NCBI RefSeq assembly: GCF_011604685.1
Contig: NZ_CP050063.1
Location: forward strand, 828,501-892,500
Length of the DNA stretch: 64,000 nucleotides
Source of the DNA: Spirosoma aureum
GTDB lineage: Bacteria; Bacteroidota; Bacteroidia; Cytophagales; Spirosomataceae
Reading direction: 5' to 3'
In this document: piece by piece, positions 44,866 to 53,900 of the stretch
How the letters are laid out: every line of letters starts with the position of its first letter
Numbering within the stretch: position 1 is the first letter of the stretch
Made by a program: the position numbers and the translations under genes
Notes under the pieces: model-generated
Seen by the model: the letters and a program-made list of their open reading frames with translations, nothing else
What the model was told of the DNA's origin: nothing
The model's database searches: none

Positions 44866-45603
44866 TCAGTCACTCATGACTATATGCTCGTCGGCCACGA
44901 GCGGGGCACCTACCATGCGCATATACACCTGTACGAGCATGACCACTGAGTCGCGTGCATACTGCTCAATGCGGGGCCAGTCGTGTTCCCGGTAGTACAC
45001 TTCGCTGGTGCGGTCGCCCATCCATTCGAGTGGGCGCGTTGGTATGTTCAGCACGGCGGCCAGCAAATCGAGTGGTACGAAATGTCGCTTATCGCCGTAC
45101 TGCCAGTGTTCCAGGGTATCCTTATGCAGGATTTCCCACGGTTTTTTGCCTGAAATCTGCAAGGCAGTGGGCAAGGGCAGTCCATTGACCATCAGACGGC
45201 GGCACAGGTAGGGAAAATCAAACTCCTTTCCATTGTGGGCGCAGAAAATTAATTCTCCAGGCGGATATCGATTAACGATAGTCAGAAATTCCTGCAGAAT
45301 CGCCACTTCGTCGTCGTTACTGAGGAGTTTAACTTTCAGGTGTGGCTTATCGCCTTCGTCGAAAAATAAACCACCAACGCCTATACAGATGATTTTACCG
45401 AACTCGGCAAAGAAAGAAGCCCGGCGATCGTACCAGCCAGCGGCCGAAATTTCTTCTTCACTCTTAAAATAGCGGCTTTTTTCTTCCCACTGCCGCTGTA
45501 AGCGTGGTTCTACTGACAGTAACGACGGTTCACCGGCTACTGTTTTGAGATCAATAAAGAGGAAGTTTTTTAGTCGACGTTTCCAGGAGACGGCTTGAGG
45601 CAT
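44866..45603 (-). CDS. PolB-like 3'-5' exonuclease family protein (PF10108-type) with altered catalytic residues
   Basis: 245 residues from the ATG at 45603; an in-frame ATG at 45624 lies inside a palindromic repeat and is less likely. The RNase H-like exonuclease fold is recognisable: NFLFIDLKTV at Exo I, EFGKIICIGVG, CAHNGKEFDFPYLCRRL at Exo II, and RIEQYARDSVVMLVQVYMR at Exo III. The family normally has D-x-E at Exo I and YCxxDV at Exo III; here they are D18-L-K20 and Y215-ARDS-V220, so the Glu and the last Asp appear replaced. It may be catalytically weak or changed in function. The gene lies between rnr and a small hypothetical. Confidence 0.75.
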   Translation of the reverse strand: MPQAVSWKRRLKNFLFIDLKTVAGEPSLLSVEPRLQRQWEEKSRYFKSEEEISAAGWYDRRASFFAEFGKIICIGVGGLFFDEGDKPHLKVKLLSNDDEVAILQEFLTIVNRYPPGELIFCAHNGKEFDFPYLCRRLMVNGLPLPTALQISGKKPWEILHKDTLEHWQYGDKRHFVPLDLLAAVLNIPTRPLEWMGDRTSEVYYREHDWPRIEQYARDSVVMLVQVYMRMVGAPLVADEHIVMSD

Positions 45604-45616
45604 AGGTTTTAGGAAT

Positions 45617-45660
45617 GCGGACATCCTGCCCGCTATAGGCTTTTTCGGCAGACAGGATGC
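45617..45660. repeat. GC-rich palindromic intergenic repeat, copy 1
   Basis: GCGGACATCCTGCCCGC at 45617-45633 and CGGCAGACAGGATGC at 45646-45660 form an imperfect hairpin. The left arm resembles the arm of the repeat at 46094-46154 at 13 of 16 positions. Confidence 0.5.
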
Positions 45661-45684
45661 GACAATAGACGTTCTGACCGCTAC

Positions 45685-46089
45685 TTACTCATGCAAAATC
45701 CCCTCCAGACCCAACGCAGGTACAGTAACGAGATTTTCTTCGACAATACTGTCTGGCACGAAGATAAACTTTTTGTCGAAAATCTGATCGCCAATAAAGT
45801 AGCTGACCCAATACTCGTTATTCAGGTGAAAAACGTCGGGCATGATGGATTCAACAACCTCATAGGCACCGGGTTGAATCTCGACGAAAAAATGCCGCAA
45901 CGTGGATGTTTTCTGCTCCTCTTCGTTTAAAAGGCCATAACCTTTCGACGTTACGAACACCGTTTTGATCGGCACATCGTTCTGGTTGATCAAAAATACC
46001 TGCCAATCATATCCCCCTACTTCATTCTCTTTACGGGCAATTACTATCTGTACGCCCTCAACGGGCAAAAAATTGATGTCTTTTTTCAT
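45685..46089 (-). CDS. Conserved hypothetical protein
   Basis: 134 residues, no signal peptide, helix or motif that I recognise. Composition is that of a compact alpha/beta protein (FLPVEGVQIVIARKENEVGG; FFVEIQPGAYEVVESIMPDV; DKKFIFVPDSIVEENLVTVP). It lies between lipB and the exonuclease-like gene on the same strand, separated from each by a palindromic repeat. Start chosen at the only sensible ATG (46089). Function unknown. Confidence 0.7.
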   Translation of the reverse strand: MKKDINFLPVEGVQIVIARKENEVGGYDWQVFLINQNDVPIKTVFVTSKGYGLLNEEEQKTSTLRHFFVEIQPGAYEVVESIMPDVFHLNNEYWVSYFIGDQIFDKKFIFVPDSIVEENLVTVPALGLEGILHE

Positions 46090-46093
46090 GTTC

Positions 46094-46154
46094 AGTAACG
46101 CGGATTTCCTCCCGCGTTTATGCCAACAAGGTGCGGGTAGAAACCCGCGTTACT
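46094..46154. repeat. GC-rich palindromic repeat, copy 2, overlapping the 3' end of lipB
   Basis: Outer arms AGTAACGCGG (46094-46103) and CCGCGTTACT (46145-46154) pair perfectly, and the inner arms (CTCCCGCG-like) add further pairs. The right half lies within the last codons of lipB (STRTLLA). Confidence 0.7.
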
Positions 46155-46867
46155 AGATTCATTTCAAACAACTCTGCCAGATGGTCACTAACGCGACTGG
46201 CAACTTCGTCCAGTGGAACAGGGCGGCCTAATTCTGTGGCCAGTGACGTGACTGCTTTATCAGTAATGCCACAGGGAACAATATGGCCAAAATAACTCAA
46301 ATCTGTATTGACGTTCAAGGCAAAACCATGCATCGTTACCCAACGGCTTGCTTTTACGCCCATTGCACAAATTTTACGCGGGTTAGCGCCACCGTCATAA
46401 TCAAGCCAGACACCCGTCAGACCATCAATTCTGCCAGCATTGAGGCCATAATCGGCTAGTGTCAGAATAATGGACTCTTCCAATAACCGCATGTACCGGT
46501 GAATATCGGTAAAGAAATTATCTAAATCCAGGATCGGATAACCTACCAACTGACCAGGGCCATGATAGGTAATGTCGCCACCACGCCGGATTTTAAAGAA
46601 TGAAGCCCCAAATTCATGGGCCAGACGAGCCTCGTCTACCAGCAGATTGTCTTCATGACCACTCGTGCCAAGGGTGTATACGTGCGGATGTTCACAAAAT
46701 AACAGGTAGTTCGATGTGAGCTGTTGCTCATCGGACGAGCGCGATCGATTCAGTAATTTCTGATTGACAATGTCGGCAAATAAACGTTCCTGCTCATCCC
46801 AGGCCGCCTGATACTCAATCAATCCTAATTCCCGAACCTCAACTTGCTTATTGACGCGACTATTCAT
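46118..46867 (-). CDS. lipB: Octanoyltransferase (lipoate-protein ligase B)
   Basis: 249 residues. The signature RRGGDITYHGPGQLVGYP is near 94-111, with catalytic Lys172 in CAMGVKAS and Cys199 in VPCGITDKAV. The enzyme moves octanoate from acyl carrier protein to lipoyl domains, the first step of lipoate synthesis. The last residues are encoded by a palindromic repeat, so the C-terminal extension NLVTRVSTRTLLA is probably not part of the ancestral protein. No lipA is in view. Confidence 0.96.
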   Translation of the reverse strand: MNSRVNKQVEVRELGLIEYQAAWDEQERLFADIVNQKLLNRSRSSDEQQLTSNYLLFCEHPHVYTLGTSGHEDNLLVDEARLAHEFGASFFKIRRGGDITYHGPGQLVGYPILDLDNFFTDIHRYMRLLEESIILTLADYGLNAGRIDGLTGVWLDYDGGANPRKICAMGVKASRWVTMHGFALNVNTDLSYFGHIVPCGITDKAVTSLATELGRPVPLDEVASRVSDHLAELFEMNLVTRVSTRTLLA

Positions 46868-46968
46868 TGCTTTACAAAAAACGAAGCAGCCATACCGGCC
46901 TCCGCTCTCTGAATAACAAGCAGAATGGCAGATTTCGTTCGATTCGTAACTTGTAACCCAATCTATTA

Positions 46969-47322
46969 ATGGCCCAACACAACGAAACCGGCAAGCAGGG
47001 CGAAGCCGAAGCGGTTCGCTATCTGCAGGAAAAAGGCTATGAAGTCATGGCCAGAAATTACCGCCACCAACACGCAGAAATTGACCTTATCGCCAAAAAA
47101 GGAAAGCTACTTGTCTTCGTGGAAGTCAAAACGCGTACCAATCTTAGTTATGGAAATCCTGAAGAATTTGTTTCCTACACAAAATCTCGATTGGTTATGA
47201 AAGCTGCCGAGCATTTCATCTTCGCTAATGACTGGTTTCACGATATTCGTTTCGACATTATCGCCGTCGCCATGTCGGGCAATGAATTACGAATCACGCA
47301 TATTGAAGATGCATTCTGTTGA
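46969..47322 (+). CDS. YraN family (UPF0102) nuclease-like protein
   Basis: 117 residues, standard for the family. The motifs GEAEAVRYLQEKGYEVMARNY, HAEIDLIAKKGKLLVFVEVK and TRTNLSYGNPEEFV match UPF0102, which adopts the restriction endonuclease-like fold with E-x-D and E-x-K catalytic residues. In vivo role is not established, possibly DNA processing or natural transformation. It is divergent from lipB, and the S41 peptidase gene follows after about 100 nt on the same strand. Confidence 0.9.
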   Translation: MAQHNETGKQGEAEAVRYLQEKGYEVMARNYRHQHAEIDLIAKKGKLLVFVEVKTRTNLSYGNPEEFVSYTKSRLVMKAAEHFIFANDWFHDIRFDIIAVAMSGNELRITHIEDAFC

Positions 47323-47425
47323 TTCTGATTTAAGGACCTGCATTGTACTATCTCGTTTTCAACTAAATTATTTTAGTAGTATTTGCGTTATTATTAAGCA
47401 ATTACGCTTGATTCACACAAACTTT

Positions 47426-48859
47426 ATGACGAGATACTCTCTGCTGCGTCCCGCTCTGCTTTTGACGATTTCGGGTACGCTTATGCTTAATTCCTGTAAA
47501 AAAGACCCTGATGTTAATCCAATTGCTTCCAACAAGGATGTAAAAGACTGGATTTTGTCTAACATGAAGTATTACTACCTCTGGAACGACAAGATTCCGG
47601 CAAACCCCGACACATCGCTAGCCCCAGACAAGTTCTTTTATTCGCTGCTGTATGATTATACGAACACCGCCAATGTCAATCGGGATCGCTTTTCCTGGAT
47701 ACAGCCAAGCGCCGACGAACTGAAAGCATCATTGAGCGGGCAGTCCAAGTCGACGGGTATAGAGTATCGCCTATACTATAAAGGCCAGTCCAGGACTGAT
47801 ATTGTGGGTTCTGTTTTGTATGTGCTTCCCGGATCGCCGGCCGCTGCTGCCGGGTTTAAGCGCGGTGATATTTTTACGAAAGTGAATGGTCAGGCATTAA
47901 CGGGCACTAACTATGCGAGTCTGTTAGCTGCCGATGCGTTAACATTTGGCATGGCCACACTGGTAAATGGTACGCCTACAGATACGGATCAGACAAGACA
48001 GGTGAATCCTATCGTGCTTCAGGAAGATCCCGTTTTGCTCGACACCACCTATACAATTGGCGGTAAAACGGTCGGTTATGTGGTTTACAACCAGTTCATT
48101 CCCGGCGTATTCAAAAGCAGTGGTGAAGCCGATAAAACGTATGACACCAAACTGGATAATATTTTTGGTAAGTTTAAACAGAAAGGTGTCAATGAACTGG
48201 TTCTGGACTTACGCTATAATCGGGGAGGCTATGTGAGTTCGTCAACAAACTTAGCCAGCCTCATGGGTAAGAATATTGACGGGTCAAAAGTATTCTATAC
48301 GCAGCAATGGAATAGTACCGTAACTGCCGACCGTGATAAGAAATACGGTGCCGGTTGGAATACAGAGAAATTTTCGGCAAAAGCTACGAATATTGGAGCC
48401 AATCTGAGCCGGATCTTTGTCTTAACGACGAGCAGTACGGCTTCGGCCAGTGAGCTGATTATAAACGGTCTTCGTCCATTTATGACCGTAACCACCATTG
48501 GCACGACTACCGTGGGCAAAAACGTTGGTTCCATTACAATCTCCGACGATACAAAACGAATTAAATGGGGCATGCAACCGCTGACCTTCAAATCGGCGAA
48601 TGCACAGGGCTTTTCCGATTACGCTACGGGTTTTGTACCCGCCGTTGAGGTGAATGAGCCATCGCTGGGCATGAAAGCATTCGGCAATCTAAGTGAGCCT
48701 TTACTAGGCGAAGCAATCTACCAGATCACGGGAACACGAACAACGGCCCGTCGGGGTGTTGGAACGGATGAGATTTTAACCGGAATTTCATCATCACTGG
48801 ATCGTAAGGCCGGAGGTGGTAATATGTTTATAGAAACGCCCGGAGAATTGCTTAAATAA
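47426..48859 (+). CDS. S41-family (C-terminal processing) peptidase lipoprotein with PDZ domain
   Basis: 477 residues from the ATG at 47426. The lipobox NSC24 predicts lipid anchoring. A short N-terminal domain (NKDVKDWILSNMKYYYLWND) is typical of Bacteroidota S41 proteins, followed by a PDZ domain (VLPGSPAAAAGFKRGDIFTK) and the catalytic core, with Ser in TASASELI and Lys in TVGKNVGSI. YNRGGYV and a final GIEL-like hydrophobic segment support the fold. It degrades proteins or trims C-termini in the periplasm. A terminator follows. Confidence 0.92.
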   Translation: MTRYSLLRPALLLTISGTLMLNSCKKDPDVNPIASNKDVKDWILSNMKYYYLWNDKIPANPDTSLAPDKFFYSLLYDYTNTANVNRDRFSWIQPSADELKASLSGQSKSTGIEYRLYYKGQSRTDIVGSVLYVLPGSPAAAAGFKRGDIFTKVNGQALTGTNYASLLAADALTFGMATLVNGTPTDTDQTRQVNPIVLQEDPVLLDTTYTIGGKTVGYVVYNQFIPGVFKSSGEADKTYDTKLDNIFGKFKQKGVNELVLDLRYNRGGYVSSSTNLASLMGKNIDGSKVFYTQQWNSTVTADRDKKYGAGWNTEKFSAKATNIGANLSRIFVLTTSSTASASELIINGLRPFMTVTTIGTTTVGKNVGSITISDDTKRIKWGMQPLTFKSANAQGFSDYATGFVPAVEVNEPSLGMKAFGNLSEPLLGEAIYQITGTRTTARRGVGTDEILTGISSSLDRKAGGGNMFIETPGELLK

Positions 48860-48881
48860 TAAGGTTTCCTTGCTTAATCCC

Positions 48882-48908
48882 AAAAGACAATCTCCTGGAT
48901 TGTCTTTT
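48882..48908. terminator. Rho-independent terminator after the S41 peptidase gene
   Basis: Arms 48882-48892 and 48898-48908 (AAAAGACAATC/GATTGTCTTTT) pair perfectly around a 5-nt loop, with T-run TTTTTATTT. Confidence 0.8.
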
Positions 48909-49020
48909 TATTTGTCAGACTAAACGTTGGTAAAGCAAATAATGTCTAACCGGCAGAACAACAATTTCATAATCGACGTTTGTGGGTACAAGGGGCATGG
49001 CTTTTGTTCCTTTGTATCCG

Positions 49021-49028
49021 TAACTTTA
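49021..49028 (+). promoter_or_regulatory. Possible -7 promoter box of the 489-aa conserved gene
   Basis: TAACTTTA differs from TAnnTTTG only in its last base, 22 nt before the ATG at 49051. Confidence 0.35.
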
Positions 49029-49050
49029 GCAGCAGCAACCTGCCAATACT

Positions 49051-50520
49051 ATGTACGAGAAAAATATAGGCACTAAACAGAAAGCATTACGAATCAACCT
49101 TGACCGCCGTATTTACGGCTCTTTTGCAGAGATTGGAGCGGGGCAGGAAACAGCTGCCATGTTTTTTAAGGCCGGCGGTTCGTCAGGTACCATCGCCAAA
49201 ACAATGTCGGCCTACGACATGACGTTCAGTGACTCAATTTATGGCGTCGAAGAAAGTGGACGCTATGTTGTTGAATCCCGGCTGGTTAAGATGCTTACTA
49301 AAGAATATAGCCTGTTAGAGAAACGATTAGCTGAAAAACGTGGCCCCGACACCACGTTTTTTGCGTTTGCAAATACGGTAGTTGCGCTCAATTATCAAAA
49401 GACCAATGACGCCCACGGCTGGATCGGGTGCCGTTTTCAATTAACCCCACAGGGTGGCTACAACGATGTGATTATTCACGTCAGAATGCTGGATAACGAG
49501 AATATTCTGCAACAGCAGGCACTGGGTGTTATAGGTGTCAACCTGATTTATGGGTGCTACTATTACGCTAAATCGCCCGAAACGCTAGTCTTATCGCTCA
49601 TGGACGATCTCTTGCCGGAGCGAATCCAGATTGATATGATTCGGTTTAGCGGGCCCGATTTTGCTGATGTCGACAATCGATTGATGAGCCTGCACCTGGT
49701 AAAAAATAGCTTTACCGATGCGGCACTCTTCGGTCCGGATGGTCAGGTACTACAGCCCTCCGAAGCGCTTTATAAAAAGAATATTCTGGTCATGCGTGGA
49801 CGCTTACGTCCGGTTACAAATGTCCAGATGGATATGATCGAAAATGGCCTGAAGCAGTTCAGAGCCGAGCCCGATGTTGATGAAAATCGGGTAGTTTCGA
49901 TGGCTGAATTGACGCTTCACAACCTGAAAGCCAATGATCAGGGAATCGATGAGAAGGATTTTCTGGACCGGGTGGATATTTTGTGTTCGATGGGGCAGAC
50001 CGTAATGATCTCTAACTACCTGGAGTATTATAAGCTGGTTGCCTATCTGGCAAAGCTGACACGCCTGAAAATTGGCCTGGTCGTTGGTATTCCTAACCTG
50101 GAATATATTTTTGAAGAAGGGCATTACGAGTTTCTGCCGGGTGGTATTTTAGAGTCGTTTGCTACATTGTTTAGCCGGAAGGTCAAACTATTTGTTTACC
50201 CCACTCTGCGCAATAATAAGATTTACTCCTGTAAAGAATTTCAGTTGCCACCAACCCTGGAGCCGTTATTCAATTATCTCTCCCGTAACGATAAAATAGA
50301 GGACATTCGTGATTACAACGAAGCGAACCTGCATATTTCAACCGATCACGTCCTCGAAATGATACAATCAGGTGAGGACGGATGGGAGGAGATGGTTCCG
50401 GAGCGGGTGGCCCGGCAAATCAAGGATAACTGCCTGTTTGGCTACCCCTGCGAAGTCGAGTACGTACCGATTGGACAGCAAGTAAGGCAACAGCAGGAAG
50501 AACAGGTTACCGGAACCTAG
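49051..50520 (+). CDS. Conserved soluble protein of unknown function (large Bacteroidota/cyanobacterial-type family)
   Basis: 489 residues with no signal peptide or membrane helix. The N-terminus KALRINLDRRIYGSFAEIGA with GQETAAMFFKAGGSSGTIAK and TMSAYDMTFSDSIYG is strongly conserved in a family that, from memory, is found in Bacteroidota and cyanobacteria and carries misleading names such as TonB-dependent receptor or nicotinate-nucleotide adenylyltransferase. Neither name fits: no barrel, plug, or HxGH nucleotidyltransferase motif is seen. Later conserved segments are IDMIRFSGPDFADVDNRLMS, FGPDGQVLQPSEALYKK and ISNYLEYYKLVAYLAKLT. Cytoplasmic; the very even conservation suggests a housekeeping task. 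Confidence 0.75.
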   Translation: MYEKNIGTKQKALRINLDRRIYGSFAEIGAGQETAAMFFKAGGSSGTIAKTMSAYDMTFSDSIYGVEESGRYVVESRLVKMLTKEYSLLEKRLAEKRGPDTTFFAFANTVVALNYQKTNDAHGWIGCRFQLTPQGGYNDVIIHVRMLDNENILQQQALGVIGVNLIYGCYYYAKSPETLVLSLMDDLLPERIQIDMIRFSGPDFADVDNRLMSLHLVKNSFTDAALFGPDGQVLQPSEALYKKNILVMRGRLRPVTNVQMDMIENGLKQFRAEPDVDENRVVSMAELTLHNLKANDQGIDEKDFLDRVDILCSMGQTVMISNYLEYYKLVAYLAKLTRLKIGLVVGIPNLEYIFEEGHYEFLPGGILESFATLFSRKVKLFVYPTLRNNKIYSCKEFQLPPTLEPLFNYLSRNDKIEDIRDYNEANLHISTDHVLEMIQSGEDGWEEMVPERVARQIKDNCLFGYPCEVEYVPIGQQVRQQQEEQVTGT

Positions 50521-50540
50521 CAGAAAAGATAGCTAATCAT

Positions 50541-50590
50541 AACAGTCGTGCGGCTGACACTTATTAGTGAGTGTCAGCCGCACGACTGTT
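50541..50590. terminator. Perfect 21-bp palindrome after the 489-aa conserved gene
   Basis: Arms 50541-50561 and 50570-50590 pair without mismatch around an 8-nt loop (core AACAGTCGTGCGGCTGACAC), followed by TTTGGG. It begins 20 nt after the stop codon and should be an efficient terminator. Confidence 0.85.
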
Positions 50591-50928
50591 TTTGGGAAAG
50601 ATTCAGCGGGAGAACGTACTCCTCTTGAATGTGCCTGCGCCAGTTTTATACCTGATACATACCTACTTATTTGTCAGTTTTGCGCCATTTATCGGCTTCG
50701 ACAAGTGGAAATTATGTTTCCGATCAGGAGCGCATTGTAACAAAAAACTATGCTTAGTTAAGGTGATTTATTCAGAAAAATAAGAGTATAAATACTTGAC
50801 CTATTGTACCTTGTCTGATTCTTTTTTACCATGATATAGATGTGTTTATTCCTATTAAAGATAAAATAAGGTAAAAAAAACTAAATACTGATTAAGATAA
50901 AGTCAGTAGAAGATTAGTACTATATACT
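50591..50928. other. AT-rich upstream region of the susC-like gene
   Basis: About 340 nt with long A/T runs and no protein-like ORF. TACTTTAT at 50925-50932 is a partial -7-like match. Probably holds the promoter of the SusCD operon. Confidence 0.45.
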
Positions 50929-50955
50929 TTATCCTGTTGAACAAAAACAGGATAA
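50929..50955 (+). promoter_or_regulatory. Hairpin in the 5' leader next to the susC-like start codon
   Basis: Arms 50929-50938 and 50946-50955 (TTATCCTGTT/AACAGGATAA) pair perfectly over 10 bp around a 7-nt loop and end 4 nt before the ATG at 50960. It could hide the ribosome-binding region and so control translation. Confidence 0.6.
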
Positions 50956-50959
50956 TTTT

Positions 50960-53900
50960 ATGAAAAAACTATTTACCAACAAGAGGTTCCTCTGTGGGGA
51001 AAGGGTACCTTTTGCTAAAAATGTTGGGCAGGCCCGCGGAAGTACTGCCGGTATCCTGCTGATATTTTGCCTCCTCTGTTCGATAAGTGCATCCGCACAG
51101 ACGAAAGTTTCGGGTAAAGTTACTGATGGTCAGGGCTTATCACTGCCGGGTGTTAGCATACTCATCAAAGGTACCACTACAGGTACTGTTACTACAGCAG
51201 AGGGCGATTATTCCTTGAACGCACCTAGTGGGAATTCCACACTTGTTTTCTCCTACATTGGGTATACTACGCAGGAAATACCTATTAACGGTAGAAATAC
51301 CATTAGCATTACGCTGGCTTCAGACGATAAAATGTTAAATGAAGTTGTCGTCGTTGGTTACGGTGAGCAGAAAAAGGAAACAGTAACTGGCTCTGTAGCG
51401 ACTGTGAAAGGGACCGATCTGGTAAAATCGCCAGCTACTAACCTGAGTAACTCCATTGCGGGCCGGATGCCGGGTGTCATTGCGACCAACGCCAGCGGTG
51501 AGCCTGGTTATGACGGTGCCAAAATTCGTATTCGGGGATCTAATACGCTTGGTAATAATGATGCCCTGATCGTTATTGATGGTGTGCCTGCCCGGGCAGG
51601 GGGGCTTGATCGGATTAACCCGGCCGATATCGAAAGCATGTCTGTCCTTAAAGATGCGTCGGCGGCAATCTATGGTTCGCGGGCAGCTAACGGCGTTATC
51701 CTGATCACCACCAAACGGGGTAAAACGGGTAAGCCTGATCTTTCCTACAGCTTTAATCAGGGTTGGGGACAGCCAACCGTCATTCCAAAAATGGCAACGG
51801 CTGCCGAGTATGCCCAGTTGAACAATGAGATCAACTTGTATAACCTGCCTGCTCAGTACTGGAAAGATGCGAATACCGCTTTCAATACAACAGGAACCTT
51901 TACTCGTCCTGATAATGGCGCTATTGCCAAAGCTGCTTTTACGCCTGACGATATCAAAAAATTTCAGGATGGTTCGGACCCCTGGGCACATCCTAATACC
52001 GACTGGTTTGGCGAAGCACTGAAAACCTGGTCTCCGCAAACGCGGCATACATTGCAGTTAGTTGGTGGTAGCGAGAATGTTAAATATCTGGCATCGGCTA
52101 ATTACCAGAATCAGGATGGCTACTACAAAAATTCGGCAACTGGCTATAAGCAGTATGATTTCCGGTTAAATCTGGATGCTAAAGTCAACAAGTATATCAA
52201 TACAGTAATTGGCGTTGTCGGTCGTCAGGAAAATCGGTTTTTCCCAACAGTAGGGGCAGGGGCTATTTTCCGGATGCTAATGCGGGGTTATCCCAATAAA
52301 CCGGCTTTCTGGCCGACAGGACAGCCTGCGCCTGATATTGAAAATGGCCAGCAGCCGGTTCTTGTCACGACCAGCGCCACGGGTTATGACAAAGACACGC
52401 GCTATTATCTGCAAAGTAATGCCAGTGTGAACATCACGAACCCATGGGTTCCGGGCTTGAAGTTCAGCGGTAGCGTTGCCTTGGATAAATACATTCAGCA
52501 GGGCAAACGGTGGGAAACGCCCTGGTTTGTTTACAGCTGGGATTATACATCCTACGACGCCAACAAACAGCCTGTCCTTCAGCGTGTGCAGAAAGGACCC
52601 GCCCAGGCCCAACTTAACCAGTACACGAATGATCAGTTCAACTCACTGCTGTCGGGTATCCTGAGCTACGATCATGTGTTTGGCGGTGATCATGCGATAA
52701 CATTACTGGCCGGAATCACTAAGGAGCAATCCAACTCAAGTGGATTCTCGGGCTTCCGGAAGTATTTTGCCTCAACTGCCATCGATCAGTTATTTGCTGG
52801 TGGTAGTGCCGAGAAAAACAGCAACACAACCTCTGCATGGGAACGTGCCCGGATGAGCTATTTTGGTCGGGCCGGGTACAACTTTAAAGAAAAATACCTC
52901 GCAGAGTTCTTGTGGCGGTACGATGGTTCGTATATGTTTCCGGCGGCTAGCCGCTGGGGCTTCTTCCCCGGTGTATCGGCAGGCTGGCGGATCTCTGAAG
53001 AGGATTTCTTCAAGAAAAGCTTACCCGCTGTTAGCTCACTCAAACTGCGGGCATCATGGGGTCAATTGGGTAACGACCAGGTTTATTTCAACGATATTCT
53101 GCGTGAATATGATTACCTGCCTACCTATGCCTATGGTGACGTAGTGAATTCGAACTGGGGTTACGTTACGGGCGGCCAGGTCGCGCAGACCCTTTATGAA
53201 AACGGTGTGCCAAATACCAGCTTGACCTGGGAGGTAGCCAACAATGCGGATATCGGTCTGGAAGGATCGTTATTTAATGGCAAAGTTTTCTTCGAATTCG
53301 ATGTCTTCCAAAACAAGCGGTCGAATATCCTATGGCGTAAGAGTGCTTCGATTCCACAAACCACAGGTGCTACATTACCCGCTACTAACATTGGGAAGGT
53401 GACCAATAAAGGGTATGAATTCCGGATTGGTTACAACGGTGAAGTGGGTGATCTGAAATATAGCGTGAGCGTGAATGGTGGATATGCTAAGAACCAAATT
53501 ACGTTCTGGGATGAAACACCGGGTGCTCCTGAATGGCAGCGTTCGACGGGTAAGCCTATTCCAAGCAACGTAAATGATCCTAACCAGCAGAATGGTACGC
53601 TTCTGTACCAGTATGATGGTATTTTCTCTACCCAGGCTGATATCGATGCCAACAAGCTGGACTACAGTGGTGTTGGCGCCAGCTTACTACGGCCTGGCGA
53701 TATGAAACTCAAGGATATCAACGGTGATGGTAAAATTAATGGCGACGACCGCGTAAGGGCCGACCGCAACAACCAGCCTCGTTTTCAGGGCGGTTTCAAT
53801 GCCTCCCTGCGCTACAAGAATTTTGACTTGAGTATTCTTGTACAGGCATCGACTGGCGGGCAGATCTTCCTGCAAACGGAATCGGGTACGATTGGTAACT

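Noticed and set aside
51335..52048. A 237-codon open frame on the minus strand
   Set aside because: It is antisense to the plug and early barrel of the SusC-like gene.
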